This document shows positions 7,441-15,460 of a DNA stretch of 42,705 bases, one piece after another. Each line of letters starts with the position of its first letter. Positions within the stretch are counted from its first letter, which is position 1. The DNA lies in assembly GCA_027307045.1 (NCBI GenBank), contig DAHUXR010000033.1, positions 1-42,705 of the forward strand, read 5' to 3'. The position numbers and the translations under genes were made by a program. This DNA is from Acidobacteriaceae bacterium (GTDB taxonomy: Bacteria > Acidobacteriota > Terriglobia > Terriglobales > Acidobacteriaceae). The notes beneath the pieces were generated by a model. It was given only the letters and a program-made list of their open reading frames with translations. It was not told the DNA's origin and ran no database searches.

Positions 7441-8931
7441 TCAATAGGCTTGGAAGCGATCACCTTCAAATATCTTTGTTCGCACTCCGTCGAGGGTGGC
7501 GGGAATTACCGGATGCGCGGCCCCCTTAATCACAAAAATCGCGATTGCAGTCTCGGCCGGGTTGTCACCGCTGACGGCAACGCCAATGCCCTGAATTCCT
7601 TTGCCCAAAAATTCGGAAACGTGTGCTTCTTTGATGGCCGTGGCATCCTGAATTTGTTTTGCGCTTATTTGCGGAAGTTGCGCCAGAACGCTGGAATCGT
7701 CAAAGACCAGGCGTGTGCGTACTCCGTCAATTACGGGTGGAATGGCCGGAACTGATTTTCCGGATATGTGAATCATCAGCGCGCCCTCATTGGGATTGTC
7801 GGCGCTGGCGCCTGTCTTGACCGAAGCAACGCCAAAGTCCCGCATCAGTGACTGGGCCCTGCGCTGCTGCACCGCCGTTACACGCTGGAGCTCAGAAGGA
7901 AGCAGCGCAGACTGTGTGGTCCCTACCTGGGTCGCCGCAGCCGTCGCTGTTTTGGCGCAGCTGACGGCGTGATCACCGCCGCCGACGATGGAAAAGGCCG
8001 CGGGCCCGCCAAATGCCGCAATTACATCCTGGATCGGGTTGGCGACCGTGCTCACTGTGTTACCACCATAAAGCAGCGCCACGGGCCTGGATGTGCCCGT
8101 ATCAACCACCAATGATCCAGAGTCGCCGCCAGCGCTAAAGGTGCCGCCGTTGATGCTGACCTGGTTGGTGAAGTAGGCGGTAAAGGCGGCAGGAACCTTG
8201 TTCTTGATATCGCCGCATTTTGCTTCGTAATCAATCAATATCGTATCGTTCAGCGATTGGACCGTGGAGCATGTAAGCCCGCTGGTTCTGCCGCTCTTTC
8301 CCACCGGTTCCCCCAATGAAGCAACGCCAAGCGTGGCAGAAGGAGGCTCTGCGGCAATACTTGTGGTCCCCACAGGTCCAAGATCGAGGATAGTGCCGGA
8401 CAGATCAACCTGCCCGGGAACGATCTCGGCAAATGCAGCATCTACGTTGCTGGGAGCGTGGCCGCAAAGGGCTGCTTTAGAGGCATCGGATGCGCACGGT
8501 CCTGTAGTTTCATTCGCGACAGGCTTCAGCGCCGCGCCCTGGCTAAGATGAGCGACAGTGAGCGGCGCAGGAGCGGAAACCGCCGTGCAGGCGAGTTGCA
8601 GCGGCTGATTAATCGCTTCTCCGGCCGCGCCCTGTCCTGATCTATCCAGGACGTGGTTATTACTTAGGATCACAGGATTCGTCGTGCCGACATGTGTCCA
8701 TAGGCTGCCGAGCGTGCCAATGCAACAGCTTGTCGTTCCAAGATCGTTGGCGTTCCCGCCAGACGTTCCCAGCTTTACCGGGGGCGATTGCGCCAGGGAT
8801 TCATCATTAGGAAAAATTTGCGAGGACGGTGTAGGCGTAGGAGTTGGTGCGGGCTTACTGGAACCGCCTCCACATCCAACGGCGCCAATCAGAACGATCA
8901 AACCAAATAAAAAGCTTGAAAATCTTCCCAT
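7441..8931 (-). CDS. Trypsin-like serine protease lipoprotein
   Basis: Predicted exported serine endopeptidase of 496 residues. The signal peptide ends in a lipobox-like GAVGC (Cys20), followed by a Gly/Ser and Pro/Thr-rich tether (residues 21-36). The trypsin-fold triad is visible: His93 in ILSNNHVL, Asp164 in NVDAAFAEI and Ser271 in GGDSGSLVV. After the catalytic domain come two related units of about 60 residues, each with DNPxEx2A, xVPxIPP or HPVIPAT, and ending DGVRT (about 370-430 and 435-496). These are probably accessory binding or inhibitory modules. AAGAGGCG precedes the ATG. The gene stands alone on the minus strand with its own terminator. The target is unknown; extracellular protein degradation or envelope quality control are possible. 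Confidence 0.82.
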   Translation of the reverse strand: MGRFSSFLFGLIVLIGAVGCGGGSSKPAPTPTPTPSSQIFPNDESLAQSPPVKLGTSGGNANDLGTTSCCIGTLGSLWTHVGTTNPVILSNNHVLDRSGQGAAGEAINQPLQLACTAVSAPAPLTVAHLSQGAALKPVANETTGPCASDASKAALCGHAPSNVDAAFAEIVPGQVDLSGTILDLGPVGTTSIAAEPPSATLGVASLGEPVGKSGRTSGLTCSTVQSLNDTILIDYEAKCGDIKNKVPAAFTAYFTNQVSINGGTFSAGGDSGSLVVDTGTSRPVALLYGGNTVSTVANPIQDVIAAFGGPAAFSIVGGGDHAVSCAKTATAAATQVGTTQSALLPSELQRVTAVQQRRAQSLMRDFGVASVKTGASADNPNEGALMIHISGKSVPAIPPVIDGVRTRLVFDDSSVLAQLPQISAKQIQDATAIKEAHVSEFLGKGIQGIGVAVSGDNPAETAIAIFVIKGAAHPVIPATLDGVRTKIFEGDRFQAY

Positions 8932-9271
8932 AGGAATACGCCTCTTGTTACAAATCCGCTGCGCTGAAAAGCAAAGCGTCTCTAAATTCTACGCCCAGTA
9001 ATAGCTGTCCACCAGAGTAACTGCCCATCCGTAACTTTAGATGCAGAGTCACTGCCGCATGAAATTTCTTTGTGTAAACGCCTGAATTTACGTGAGTTGC
9101 CATCGCCGCACGATGGGCTCTTGACGCGATACGTGTGCCGTGAATTCTGCGTAAAACTGCGTCTCGGGCCACGAAGTGGCGACTACTTGCATCATGGTTT
9201 TTCTGGTATATACTTGCCGCCCGAACGCTGAACGAAGGCATAGACCCCCTTGTCACCGGAGCCAAGCTCTA
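8932..9271. other. Divergent promoter region between protease and oxalate-like operon
   Basis: A 340-base gap between divergently transcribed genes. A plausible plus-strand promoter is listed separately at 9187-9214. The reading frames crossing this region have no family resemblance. The upstream extension of the ligase frame to 9176 is rejected because family members begin near the ATG at 9272. Confidence 0.5.
9187..9214 (+). promoter_or_regulatory. Candidate sigma70-type promoter of the oxalate-like operon
   Basis: TTGCAT (9187-9192) and TATACT (9209-9214) are separated by 16 bases, about 58 bases before the ligase start codon. Both boxes are close to consensus and the position is sensible. 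No experimental support. Confidence 0.45.
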
Positions 9272-10765
9272 ATGAATGATCTCCCTTCGCTGTTGAATGC
9301 TGCCCCCGGGAACGCCACCGCCCTGATTATTCCTGAGACAGGAACTTCTATAACTTATGAATCGCTCCGCCGCCAGGTAAAGACCATGGCTGAAGCCCTG
9401 GCCGGGATAGGGATCAAGCGTGGCGACCGCGTAGCGAACGTCCTGCCAAATGGTTTGCCGACGATTGTGGCTTTTCTGGCTGGAGCGTTTGCCGGTACGG
9501 CCGCGCCACTCAATCCGGCCTACCGTTTTGAGGAATTCTCCTTTTATCTGGAAGATACGTCGGCCAAGGTTTTACTTGTCCCACCGGAAGGCGCGGAAGA
9601 AGCGAAGCAGGCCGCGCGGCACCTTAACATCCCGGTATTTGCCGTGCAAATGGATGAAACCGGGAATGTGAGTATTGAGGGCGCGCCAAAGGGCGTTCCC
9701 ATTGTCCCACCCAGCCCAGAGGACGTCGCCCTGGTACTGCATACCAGCGGAAGCACCGGCCGCCCTAAACGCGTGCCTTTGAAGCACAAAAATCTAGCTG
9801 TCTCCTGCCAGAACGTGGCGGCGACTTATGGACTGACCGCCAAGGACGTTTCCCTTTGCGTGATGCCGCTGTTCCATATCCATGGACTCGTGGCATCCAC
9901 GCTCTCAACGTTTCTGACTGGCGGCACCGTGGTAGTGCCCGGCAAATTCAATCCCATGAGCTTTTGGCGGACGGTACGCGATTATGGCGTGACCTGGTAT
10001 TCCTGTGTCCCGACAATCCACCAGCTCTCCGTTGCGCGACTGAACGCGAAGCCTGAAGGGATTGAAAAGCTGCGTTTTGTCCGCTCATGCAGTTCTGCGC
10101 TCTCACCCGCGCTGATGGAAAAAATTGAAAACATCGTCCAGGTTCCCGTGCTTGAGGCTTACGGCATGACGGAAGCTTCGCACCAGATGTGCTCCAATCC
10201 TCTGCCGCCACGGCCACACAAATCTTCGTCGGTGGGCCCGGGAACCGGCGTAAAAGTCGGAATCATGAATGATGATGGCAACATCCTGCCCAGCGGACAA
10301 GTGGGGGAAGTCGTGATCCAGGGGCCAAACGTGATTGAAGGCTACGAAAATAATCCTGAGGCAAATGCAAAGTCGTTTACCAATGGATGGTTTCGTACCG
10401 GCGACCAGGGCACGATTGATGCTGATGGATATCTGCATCTGACGGCCCGCATCAAGGAATTGATCAATCGCGGCGGCGAAAAAATCGCTCCGCTGGAAAT
10501 TGACGAAGTGCTGATGACGCATCCTTGTGTTGCGGAGGCAGTGGCGTTCGGCATGCCGCACCCGACATGGGGAGAAGAAGTGGCCGTGGCCGTGGTCTTG
10601 AGAGAACCGCAGACTGAAGCAGTCCTCATCGAGCACTGCAAGCAGCACCTGGCGGACTTCAAGGTCCCGAAAAAAGTTCATATCGTGGAAAAGATTCCGC
10701 GGACCGCGACGGGAAAAATTCAACGTCGCGCCGTCGCCGCGTCATTCGCAGGGGCCGAGAAGTGA
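9272..10765 (+). CDS. Acyl-CoA synthetase, probable oxalate-CoA ligase
   Basis: Adenylate-forming enzyme of 497 residues that would activate a carboxylate to its CoA thioester via an acyl-adenylate. Motifs are in order: P-loop TSGSTGRPK (158-166), YGMTEA (297-302), GWFRTGD (372-378), the hinge region RIKELINRGGEKI (393-405) and the catalytic lysine in TATGKIQRR (Lys482). The stretches EAYGMTEASHQMCSNPLP and ELINRGGEKIAPLEIDEVL match what I recall of plant AAE3 and yeast Pcs60, which are oxalyl-CoA synthetases. Together with the downstream OxlT-like transporter, oxalate is the favoured substrate; a short or medium chain acid remains possible. ATG at 9272 is chosen by homology. The stop overlaps the next start by four bases (GTGA), indicating translational coupling. 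Confidence 0.8.
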   Translation: MNDLPSLLNAAPGNATALIIPETGTSITYESLRRQVKTMAEALAGIGIKRGDRVANVLPNGLPTIVAFLAGAFAGTAAPLNPAYRFEEFSFYLEDTSAKVLLVPPEGAEEAKQAARHLNIPVFAVQMDETGNVSIEGAPKGVPIVPPSPEDVALVLHTSGSTGRPKRVPLKHKNLAVSCQNVAATYGLTAKDVSLCVMPLFHIHGLVASTLSTFLTGGTVVVPGKFNPMSFWRTVRDYGVTWYSCVPTIHQLSVARLNAKPEGIEKLRFVRSCSSALSPALMEKIENIVQVPVLEAYGMTEASHQMCSNPLPPRPHKSSSVGPGTGVKVGIMNDDGNILPSGQVGEVVIQGPNVIEGYENNPEANAKSFTNGWFRTGDQGTIDADGYLHLTARIKELINRGGEKIAPLEIDEVLMTHPCVAEAVAFGMPHPTWGEEVAVAVVLREPQTEAVLIEHCKQHLADFKVPKKVHIVEKIPRTATGKIQRRAVAASFAGAEK

Positions 10766-11748
10766 AATTCCTGATTGTCGGGGCCGGAGCTGTAGGAGCG
10801 TACATTGGCGCAATGATGTCACGCCAGGGCTATGACGTGACACTGCATGCCCGTGGCCCGCACCTGCGCGCCATGCAGGAAAAAGGCGTGCGCGTAATCA
10901 GCGCCGATGACGATTTCGTAGCGCATCCGCGGCTAGTGGCCGAACTCAAAGATGCCGGGCCCATGGATGTGGTGTTTCTCTGCGTCAAAGCCCACGGTCT
11001 GCCCCCGCTGGCGGAACAATTGGCGCCTGTCCTGGGACCGGAAACCGCGGTGGTCAGCACGCAGAATGGAATTCCCTGGTGGTATTTTCAAAGCGATGGC
11101 GGACCACTGGCGGGAACACGCCTGGAACGCGTTGATCCCGGCGGAGTGGTTTCACAGGCAATAGAAGCGCGGCGGGTGATTGGGTCACTGATTTACTTCT
11201 CTACCGAAATCATTGAACCTGGCGTGGTGAAACATAACGAAGGCACGCGCATGTCGCTGGGCGAGCCCGATGGCAGCCGGCCAGAGCGCATCAGGAAGAT
11301 CGCTGAAGCCTTGATCGCTTCCGGCTTGCGCGCGCCGGTCACGACGCATCTGCGCAATGAAATCTGGGTAAAGATCCTGGGCAATGTGGCATTCAATCCC
11401 ATTAGCGCGCTCACTGGAGCAACGCTGGCCCAGATCCTGACCAATCCTGAAACGACGAATCTGGTTCGCAACATTATGCAGGAGACGGAAGCTCTGACGG
11501 AGAAACTGGGCGTAAAGATGCAGGTTTCCATTGAGCAGCGCATGGCGGGAGCGGCCAAGGTTGGGGAGCATAAAACGTCAATGCTTCAGGACCTGGAAGC
11601 AGGACGGCCGCTGGAGTTGGAAGCGATTGTTGGCGCGGTGCTGGAAGTTGGCGAAAGAATTGGTCTGCCGATGCCGCACACACGCAGTGTTTACGCTTGT
11701 ACCAAGTTACTGGCCGAGCGCCGCAGCGCGGCGGCGCAAAAAACTTAA
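10762..11748 (+). CDS. PanE/ApbA-family reductase, candidate oxalyl-CoA reductase
   Basis: NAD(P)H-dependent reductase of the ketopantoate reductase family, 328 residues. The Rossmann motif GAGAVG is at residues 7-12. Family residues are present: Lys76 (CVKAHG), Asn102 (QNGIPWWYF) and the catalytic lysine with its Asn partners in WVKILGNVAFNP (Lys204, Asn208, Asn212). The start is GTG at 10762, overlapping the ligase stop. Ordinary PanE makes pantoate for CoA synthesis. In Methylobacterium extorquens a PanE paralogue was reported as the oxalyl-CoA reductase that makes glyoxylate. Its position between an oxalyl-CoA-synthetase-like ligase and an OxlT-like carrier favours that second role here. 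The family is certain, the substrate is inferred. Confidence 0.85.
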   Translation: MKFLIVGAGAVGAYIGAMMSRQGYDVTLHARGPHLRAMQEKGVRVISADDDFVAHPRLVAELKDAGPMDVVFLCVKAHGLPPLAEQLAPVLGPETAVVSTQNGIPWWYFQSDGGPLAGTRLERVDPGGVVSQAIEARRVIGSLIYFSTEIIEPGVVKHNEGTRMSLGEPDGSRPERIRKIAEALIASGLRAPVTTHLRNEIWVKILGNVAFNPISALTGATLAQILTNPETTNLVRNIMQETEALTEKLGVKMQVSIEQRMAGAAKVGEHKTSMLQDLEAGRPLELEAIVGAVLEVGERIGLPMPHTRSVYACTKLLAERRSAAAQKT

Positions 11749-11766
11749 TCTTCGAGGGGAAACAGC

Positions 11767-13020
11767 ATGAGCAAGCGTTGGATTCAATTTGGAAGCGCCG
11801 TTGTAGCTATGATCATGATAGCTAACCTTCAATATGCGTGGACGCTGTTTGTTGGTCCGCTTCAAAAAGCCCACGGCGACTGGAGCCTGAAGGCGCTGGG
11901 GTTCGCGTTTTCGACGTTCATTTTCCTGGAAACCTGGGTCACCCCAGTCGAAGGCTGGATCATCGACCGCCTTGGTCCGCGCATTTTCCTGACTGCGGGC
12001 GGCATATTGGTGGGCGCCGGCTGGACCTGGATGGGCTATGCGCAAACTCTCACCACGTTTTACTTTGCCTATGGCATGGCAGGCGTGGGCGCGGCGTTCG
12101 TATATAGCGGATCCATTGCCACTGCGCTGAAGTGGTTCCCTGACAAGCGGGGCACGGTCTCAGGCTTTATCACGGCGGGATTCGGCGCCGGTTCAGCATT
12201 ATTTATTCCAACCATCGCCAGCATTCTTACCCACGCCGGCTACAAAACAGCCTTCCTCTATACCGGCATCGGGCAAGGACTGCTGATCATCATTGCCGCG
12301 CAGGTCTTGCACAATCCCGGCCCTGACTTCAACGTTTCGCCGGCGGCCAAAAAGCCGGTCTCACCTCGCATTCGCCGCAACACGCAACAGTTCAACAGTG
12401 GCCAAATACTGGTAACGCCCCATTTCTGGGTGCTCTACGCGGCTTTTGTGCTCACCTCGGTCGGCGGCCTCATGATCACCGCGCAGGCTTCCCCCTTCGG
12501 CAAGAGCGTCGCAATCCCGGCTGCCGCGATTGTGGCCGCGCTCTCCTGGAGTCGTCTCGCCAATGGCGCGGGCAGAATTTTCTGGGGCTGGTTTTCTGAT
12601 TTCGTCGGACGCGAAATGGCCATGTTCATTCCCTTTGTCCTGCAGGCCCTCTGCCTGGTCGCAATGCTGAAGATCGGCCGCACTTCCGGGGACATGTTTA
12701 TTCTTACGATGGTCCTGGTGTTCTTTACCTGGGGCAGCATGTTTGCGCTTTTCCCGGCCATTATCGGCGACTATTTCGGAGCGCAAAACGCCACTTCAAA
12801 CTATGGCTTTCTCTATACCGCCAAGGGCGTGGCTTCCATCGGTGGCGGCGGCATTGCAGCCGCGCTCTTTGCTAAATATGGCAACTGGGACATTCCTTTC
12901 TATATCACTGCCGTTCTCACCCTGGTGTCCGCTCTTTTTATCCTGGGACTGCGCTTCATGCCGCTACCGCGGCTCAACAGCCAGGCTGAACCAACTCTAG
13001 TCACAGCCAAAGCCGGCTAA
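11767..13020 (+). CDS. MFS transporter of the oxalate:formate antiporter (OxlT) type
   Basis: Inner-membrane carrier of 417 residues with about 12 predicted helices. The N-terminal phrase QYAWTLFVGPLQ, the loop WFPDKRGTVSGFITAGFG (123-140) and the second-half motif GRIFWGWFSDFVGR are typical of the OxlT family. Arg270 and Lys353 (in FLYTAKG) fall within two residues of Arg272 and Lys355, the oxalate-binding residues of Oxalobacter formigenes OxlT. This supports a small dicarboxylate such as oxalate as substrate, though OxlT-like annotation is broad and other anions are possible. A good ribosome binding site (GAGGGG) lies seven bases before the ATG, and the gap to the reductase is only 18 bases. 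It is the last gene of the operon and ends before a strong terminator. Confidence 0.85.
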   Translation: MSKRWIQFGSAVVAMIMIANLQYAWTLFVGPLQKAHGDWSLKALGFAFSTFIFLETWVTPVEGWIIDRLGPRIFLTAGGILVGAGWTWMGYAQTLTTFYFAYGMAGVGAAFVYSGSIATALKWFPDKRGTVSGFITAGFGAGSALFIPTIASILTHAGYKTAFLYTGIGQGLLIIIAAQVLHNPGPDFNVSPAAKKPVSPRIRRNTQQFNSGQILVTPHFWVLYAAFVLTSVGGLMITAQASPFGKSVAIPAAAIVAALSWSRLANGAGRIFWGWFSDFVGREMAMFIPFVLQALCLVAMLKIGRTSGDMFILTMVLVFFTWGSMFALFPAIIGDYFGAQNATSNYGFLYTAKGVASIGGGGIAAALFAKYGNWDIPFYITAVLTLVSALFILGLRFMPLPRLNSQAEPTLVTAKAG

Positions 13021-13050
13021 GCTGGTTTGAAGCAGCATTAAGTTGCAAAA

Positions 13051-13086
13051 AAGGCCACAGCAACTGCTGCGGCCTTTTATTTTTGC
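13051..13086. terminator. Bidirectional intrinsic terminator
   Basis: A 12-base stem with one mismatch (13051-13062 with 13065-13076) is followed by TTTATTTTT on the plus strand and preceded by an A-tract (13047-13052) that gives a T-run on the minus strand. It lies between the converging OxlT-like and DsbA-like genes and should stop transcription from both sides. Confidence 0.85.
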
Positions 13087-13095
13087 GCGGTGGCG

Positions 13096-14034
13096 TTAAT
13101 TCTTGGGTGAAGTCTGGTTGGCGGGTGGTTGCGCCGCAACCTGTCCAGTATTTTTCAGCGCTCGATCCAGCGCGGCGCGCAAACGCGGTAGCGGGGCCAC
13201 GCCGCCGGACATTTCCTGGCCGTTGATGAACAAAGTAGGCGTGGAGTCAACGCCGAGCGATTCGCCTTCACGCACTGAAGCCTTCACCGCAGTATCATTC
13301 TGGGTTTTCACGCATGCCTGCAGGCTTGCGGCATCCAGTTTGTGATCTGTGCCCTGCTGCATGGCGATCCTATCCAGCTCAGCCAGGCGCAATTCCTGCG
13401 TCCCTTTGGCATTAATTTCCTGCTGGCTGGCGTGGACAGAGTCCACGAAATTCCAGTAGGCGTCCGAATTTTGTGCGGCAAGGCAATTCGCATCTACCGC
13501 AGCGTGGATTGCCCAGGGATGGCTCGGGATGGGAAAGTCTTTATACACAAAAGTAACGCGGTCGCCATATTCCTTGAGCAGCTCGGGGAACAGTATTTGG
13601 TGCATCATGGTGCAGTAGGGGCACTGCAGATCGTCATAGGCAACTAATACGACTTTTGATTGCTTTGCCCCGCGGACCGGCCGACCACGCACGTCAATTT
13701 TTTTCATCACATCGCCGTACGGGTCGTCGGAGAGATCAATGCGGTTTACCCTCACAATGGATTTCTGGTCTTTGGCCAGAAGGAAGGGAAAATCCTGCTT
13801 CCGCTCTCCTTCACCAATGGTCACGGTGAATGCGTCAAAGCCGGGCCACTCAGGGCTGGGAGAAAGCGGGCCAATTGCGACCGGAACTTCCGGCGGCAAT
13901 TTGTAGTTCGCGCGAATCTGGCGCTCGATCTTGGCGGCGATATCGTTCGTCTTGGTCTGAGAAGCGCAATCCAGGCCGATGAGCGACAAAAGAACGAGAG
14001 AAGAAAGAATGAGCAATCGAGATAGAACTTTCAC
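13096..14034 (-). CDS. DsbA-like thioredoxin-fold exported protein
   Basis: Predicted periplasmic thiol oxidoreductase of 312 residues. A signal peptide covers residues 1-22. A Cys at 23 follows it (GLDC), but this is a poor lipobox because of the Asp. A beta-rich N-terminal region (about 30-110) precedes the thioredoxin-fold domain, which begins KVVLVAYDDLQCPYC. The active site is Cys138-Pro-Tyr-Cys141. A cis-proline loop is seen in STPTLFINGQ near residue 265, with a helical insertion between. This is the DsbA/DsbC/DsbG-like family with an extra N-terminal domain, common in Acidobacteria. It may form or isomerise disulfides in exported proteins. The start is GTG at 14034 with a weak ribosome binding site. 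It is a single-gene unit ending at the shared terminator. Confidence 0.83.
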   Translation of the reverse strand: MKVLSRLLILSSLVLLSLIGLDCASQTKTNDIAAKIERQIRANYKLPPEVPVAIGPLSPSPEWPGFDAFTVTIGEGERKQDFPFLLAKDQKSIVRVNRIDLSDDPYGDVMKKIDVRGRPVRGAKQSKVVLVAYDDLQCPYCTMMHQILFPELLKEYGDRVTFVYKDFPIPSHPWAIHAAVDANCLAAQNSDAYWNFVDSVHASQQEINAKGTQELRLAELDRIAMQQGTDHKLDAASLQACVKTQNDTAVKASVREGESLGVDSTPTLFINGQEMSGGVAPLPRLRAALDRALKNTGQVAAQPPANQTSPKN

Positions 14035-14214
14035 TTGGACCCGCTTATGGTGATGGATTTATCTAGCAAAATTATCTCACGGGAACTATGCACTCCGCAC
14101 CGATGCTTTTTGAAGCGCCCGAAGCTTTCCTTGCGTGCCGCAAGGCTGCGGTACACTGCGTCCTGGGTGGCGAACTGCCAATCCTGAAAGACAAAATTGC
14201 TACACTATAGGGCA

Positions 14215-15165
14215 ATGGCTACCGCAACCCAGGACCCAGCAACCGGTCGAAAACCCGATTTGAGCGTGAGTTTTGCCGGCATCACTTTCAAGAATCCGGT
14301 GATTGCCGCGGCCGGCACGTTTGGCTATGGCATTGAGTTTGACGATATCGTCACGCTGGAAAAGCTGGGCGGATTTGTGACCAAGGGCCTTTCCCGCGAG
14401 CCCATGGTGGGGAACCCGCCGCCGCGTTTGTTTGAAACCGCTGCCGGAATGCTGAACGCCATTGGACTGCAAAACATTGGAGCGCGCGCCTTCATTGAAG
14501 AAAAGCTGCCCAAGCTGGCGGTGAAGAAAAATGTGGTGGTGATCGCCAATGTTTTTGGCTACTCTCGCGAAGACTACCAGGAAACGATCCGCATCCTGAA
14601 TGAAGCCGATGGCATCACCGCTTACGAGCTGAATGTTTCCTGTCCTAACACGCACGAGGGCGGCATGGTGTTTGGCACGGACCGCGCCCTGCTGGAAGAG
14701 TTGGTGGCGAGCTGCAAATCCGCCGCGCTAAGGCCGCTGATAGTGAAGCTTTCACCCAACGTGACCAGCATTGCGGCCATGGCAAAGTCGGCGGAAAACG
14801 CCGGCGCTGACGCCATTTCGCTAGTAAACACGTTCGTCGGCATGGCGATTGACGCTAAAACGCGCAAGCCCCGCATCTCCAACGTCACTGCCGGATTGAG
14901 CGGCCCCGCCATCAAGCCAATCGCGTTGCGGATGGTGTACGAAGCCGCCCATACAGTAGAAATCCCGGTGATCGGCATGGGTGGAATCACCACGGCGGAA
15001 GATGTCGTGGAGTTCATGCTGGCGGGCGCGGCGGCCGTAGAAGTAGGCACGGCCAATTTCTGGGACCCTTGCGCCACGGAAAAGATCGTTGACGGGTTGC
15101 AGCGCTGGTGCTTTGAAAACCGAGTGAAACGAATTACCGACATTATCGGGACGCTGGAGACGTAA
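14215..15165 (+). CDS. pyrD: Dihydroorotate dehydrogenase, class 1
   Basis: FMN-dependent enzyme of pyrimidine synthesis converting dihydroorotate to orotate, cytoplasmic, about 316 residues. It shows the class 1 layout: GITFKNPVIAAAGTFGYG near the N-terminus, then NVSCPN with the catalytic-base Cys at residue 143. Class 2 enzymes use Ser at this position. The FMN phosphate site is represented by IPVIGMGGI and AVEVGTANF near the C-terminus. The FGYG and PNTHEGG wording is that of class 1B (NAD-linked) enzymes, which need a PyrK electron-transfer subunit. No pyrK is seen in the window, so it must be elsewhere or the enzyme is used differently. ATG at 14215 is preferred to an in-frame TTG at 14197. 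Confidence 0.92.
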   Translation: MATATQDPATGRKPDLSVSFAGITFKNPVIAAAGTFGYGIEFDDIVTLEKLGGFVTKGLSREPMVGNPPPRLFETAAGMLNAIGLQNIGARAFIEEKLPKLAVKKNVVVIANVFGYSREDYQETIRILNEADGITAYELNVSCPNTHEGGMVFGTDRALLEELVASCKSAALRPLIVKLSPNVTSIAAMAKSAENAGADAISLVNTFVGMAIDAKTRKPRISNVTAGLSGPAIKPIALRMVYEAAHTVEIPVIGMGGITTAEDVVEFMLAGAAAVEVGTANFWDPCATEKIVDGLQRWCFENRVKRITDIIGTLET

Positions 15166-15460
15166 ATACCAAATAGCGATAATACGAGCCGCCCACCTCT
15201 TCCATTGGCGGGTTTCCAATCCTGAAAAAAATGGGCTCCGTAAAGGAGTTTCATTTTCTCGTACTTACTAAAGGCTTATGGCTAAAGGCTTGTTCTTAAT
15301 GGGAACAGCGCTTGCTTGTGCCAATCTAACTAAGTAAGCTTGCAACAAACTGGCGTTCATGGGGTTTATAGCATGGAGCGGATTTTTGGGGTACTCCACT
15401 CCGTTGCTTCGTCAGCAAACATACTCAAGGGCATTTTCCGTATAGGAGATTTGAACACGT
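15166..15460. other. Intergenic leader region before the first Fn3/DUF5648-like gene
   Basis: About 295 bases. Short complementary blocks CCGCC and GGCGG (around 15189-15212), with an outer GAGCC/GGCTC pair, could fold just after pyrD, but no T-tract follows, so I do not call a terminator. The repeat-like words ACTAAAGGCTTATGGCTAAAGGCTTG occur near 15268. AGGAG lies 12 bases before the next start codon, a longer spacing than usual. No gene is recognised. Confidence 0.4.

Noticed and set aside
9176..9271. 32-codon upstream extension of the ligase
   Set aside because: It would start inside the candidate promoter; AMP-forming ligases begin near the ATG at 9272.
10762..11748. Straightforward panE of pantothenate synthesis
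   Set aside because: Kept only as the alternative: no other pantothenate gene is nearby, and the operon partners point to oxalyl-CoA.
15166..15230. Terminator after pyrD
   Set aside because: Only short imperfect pairing and no T-tract on either strand at the right place.
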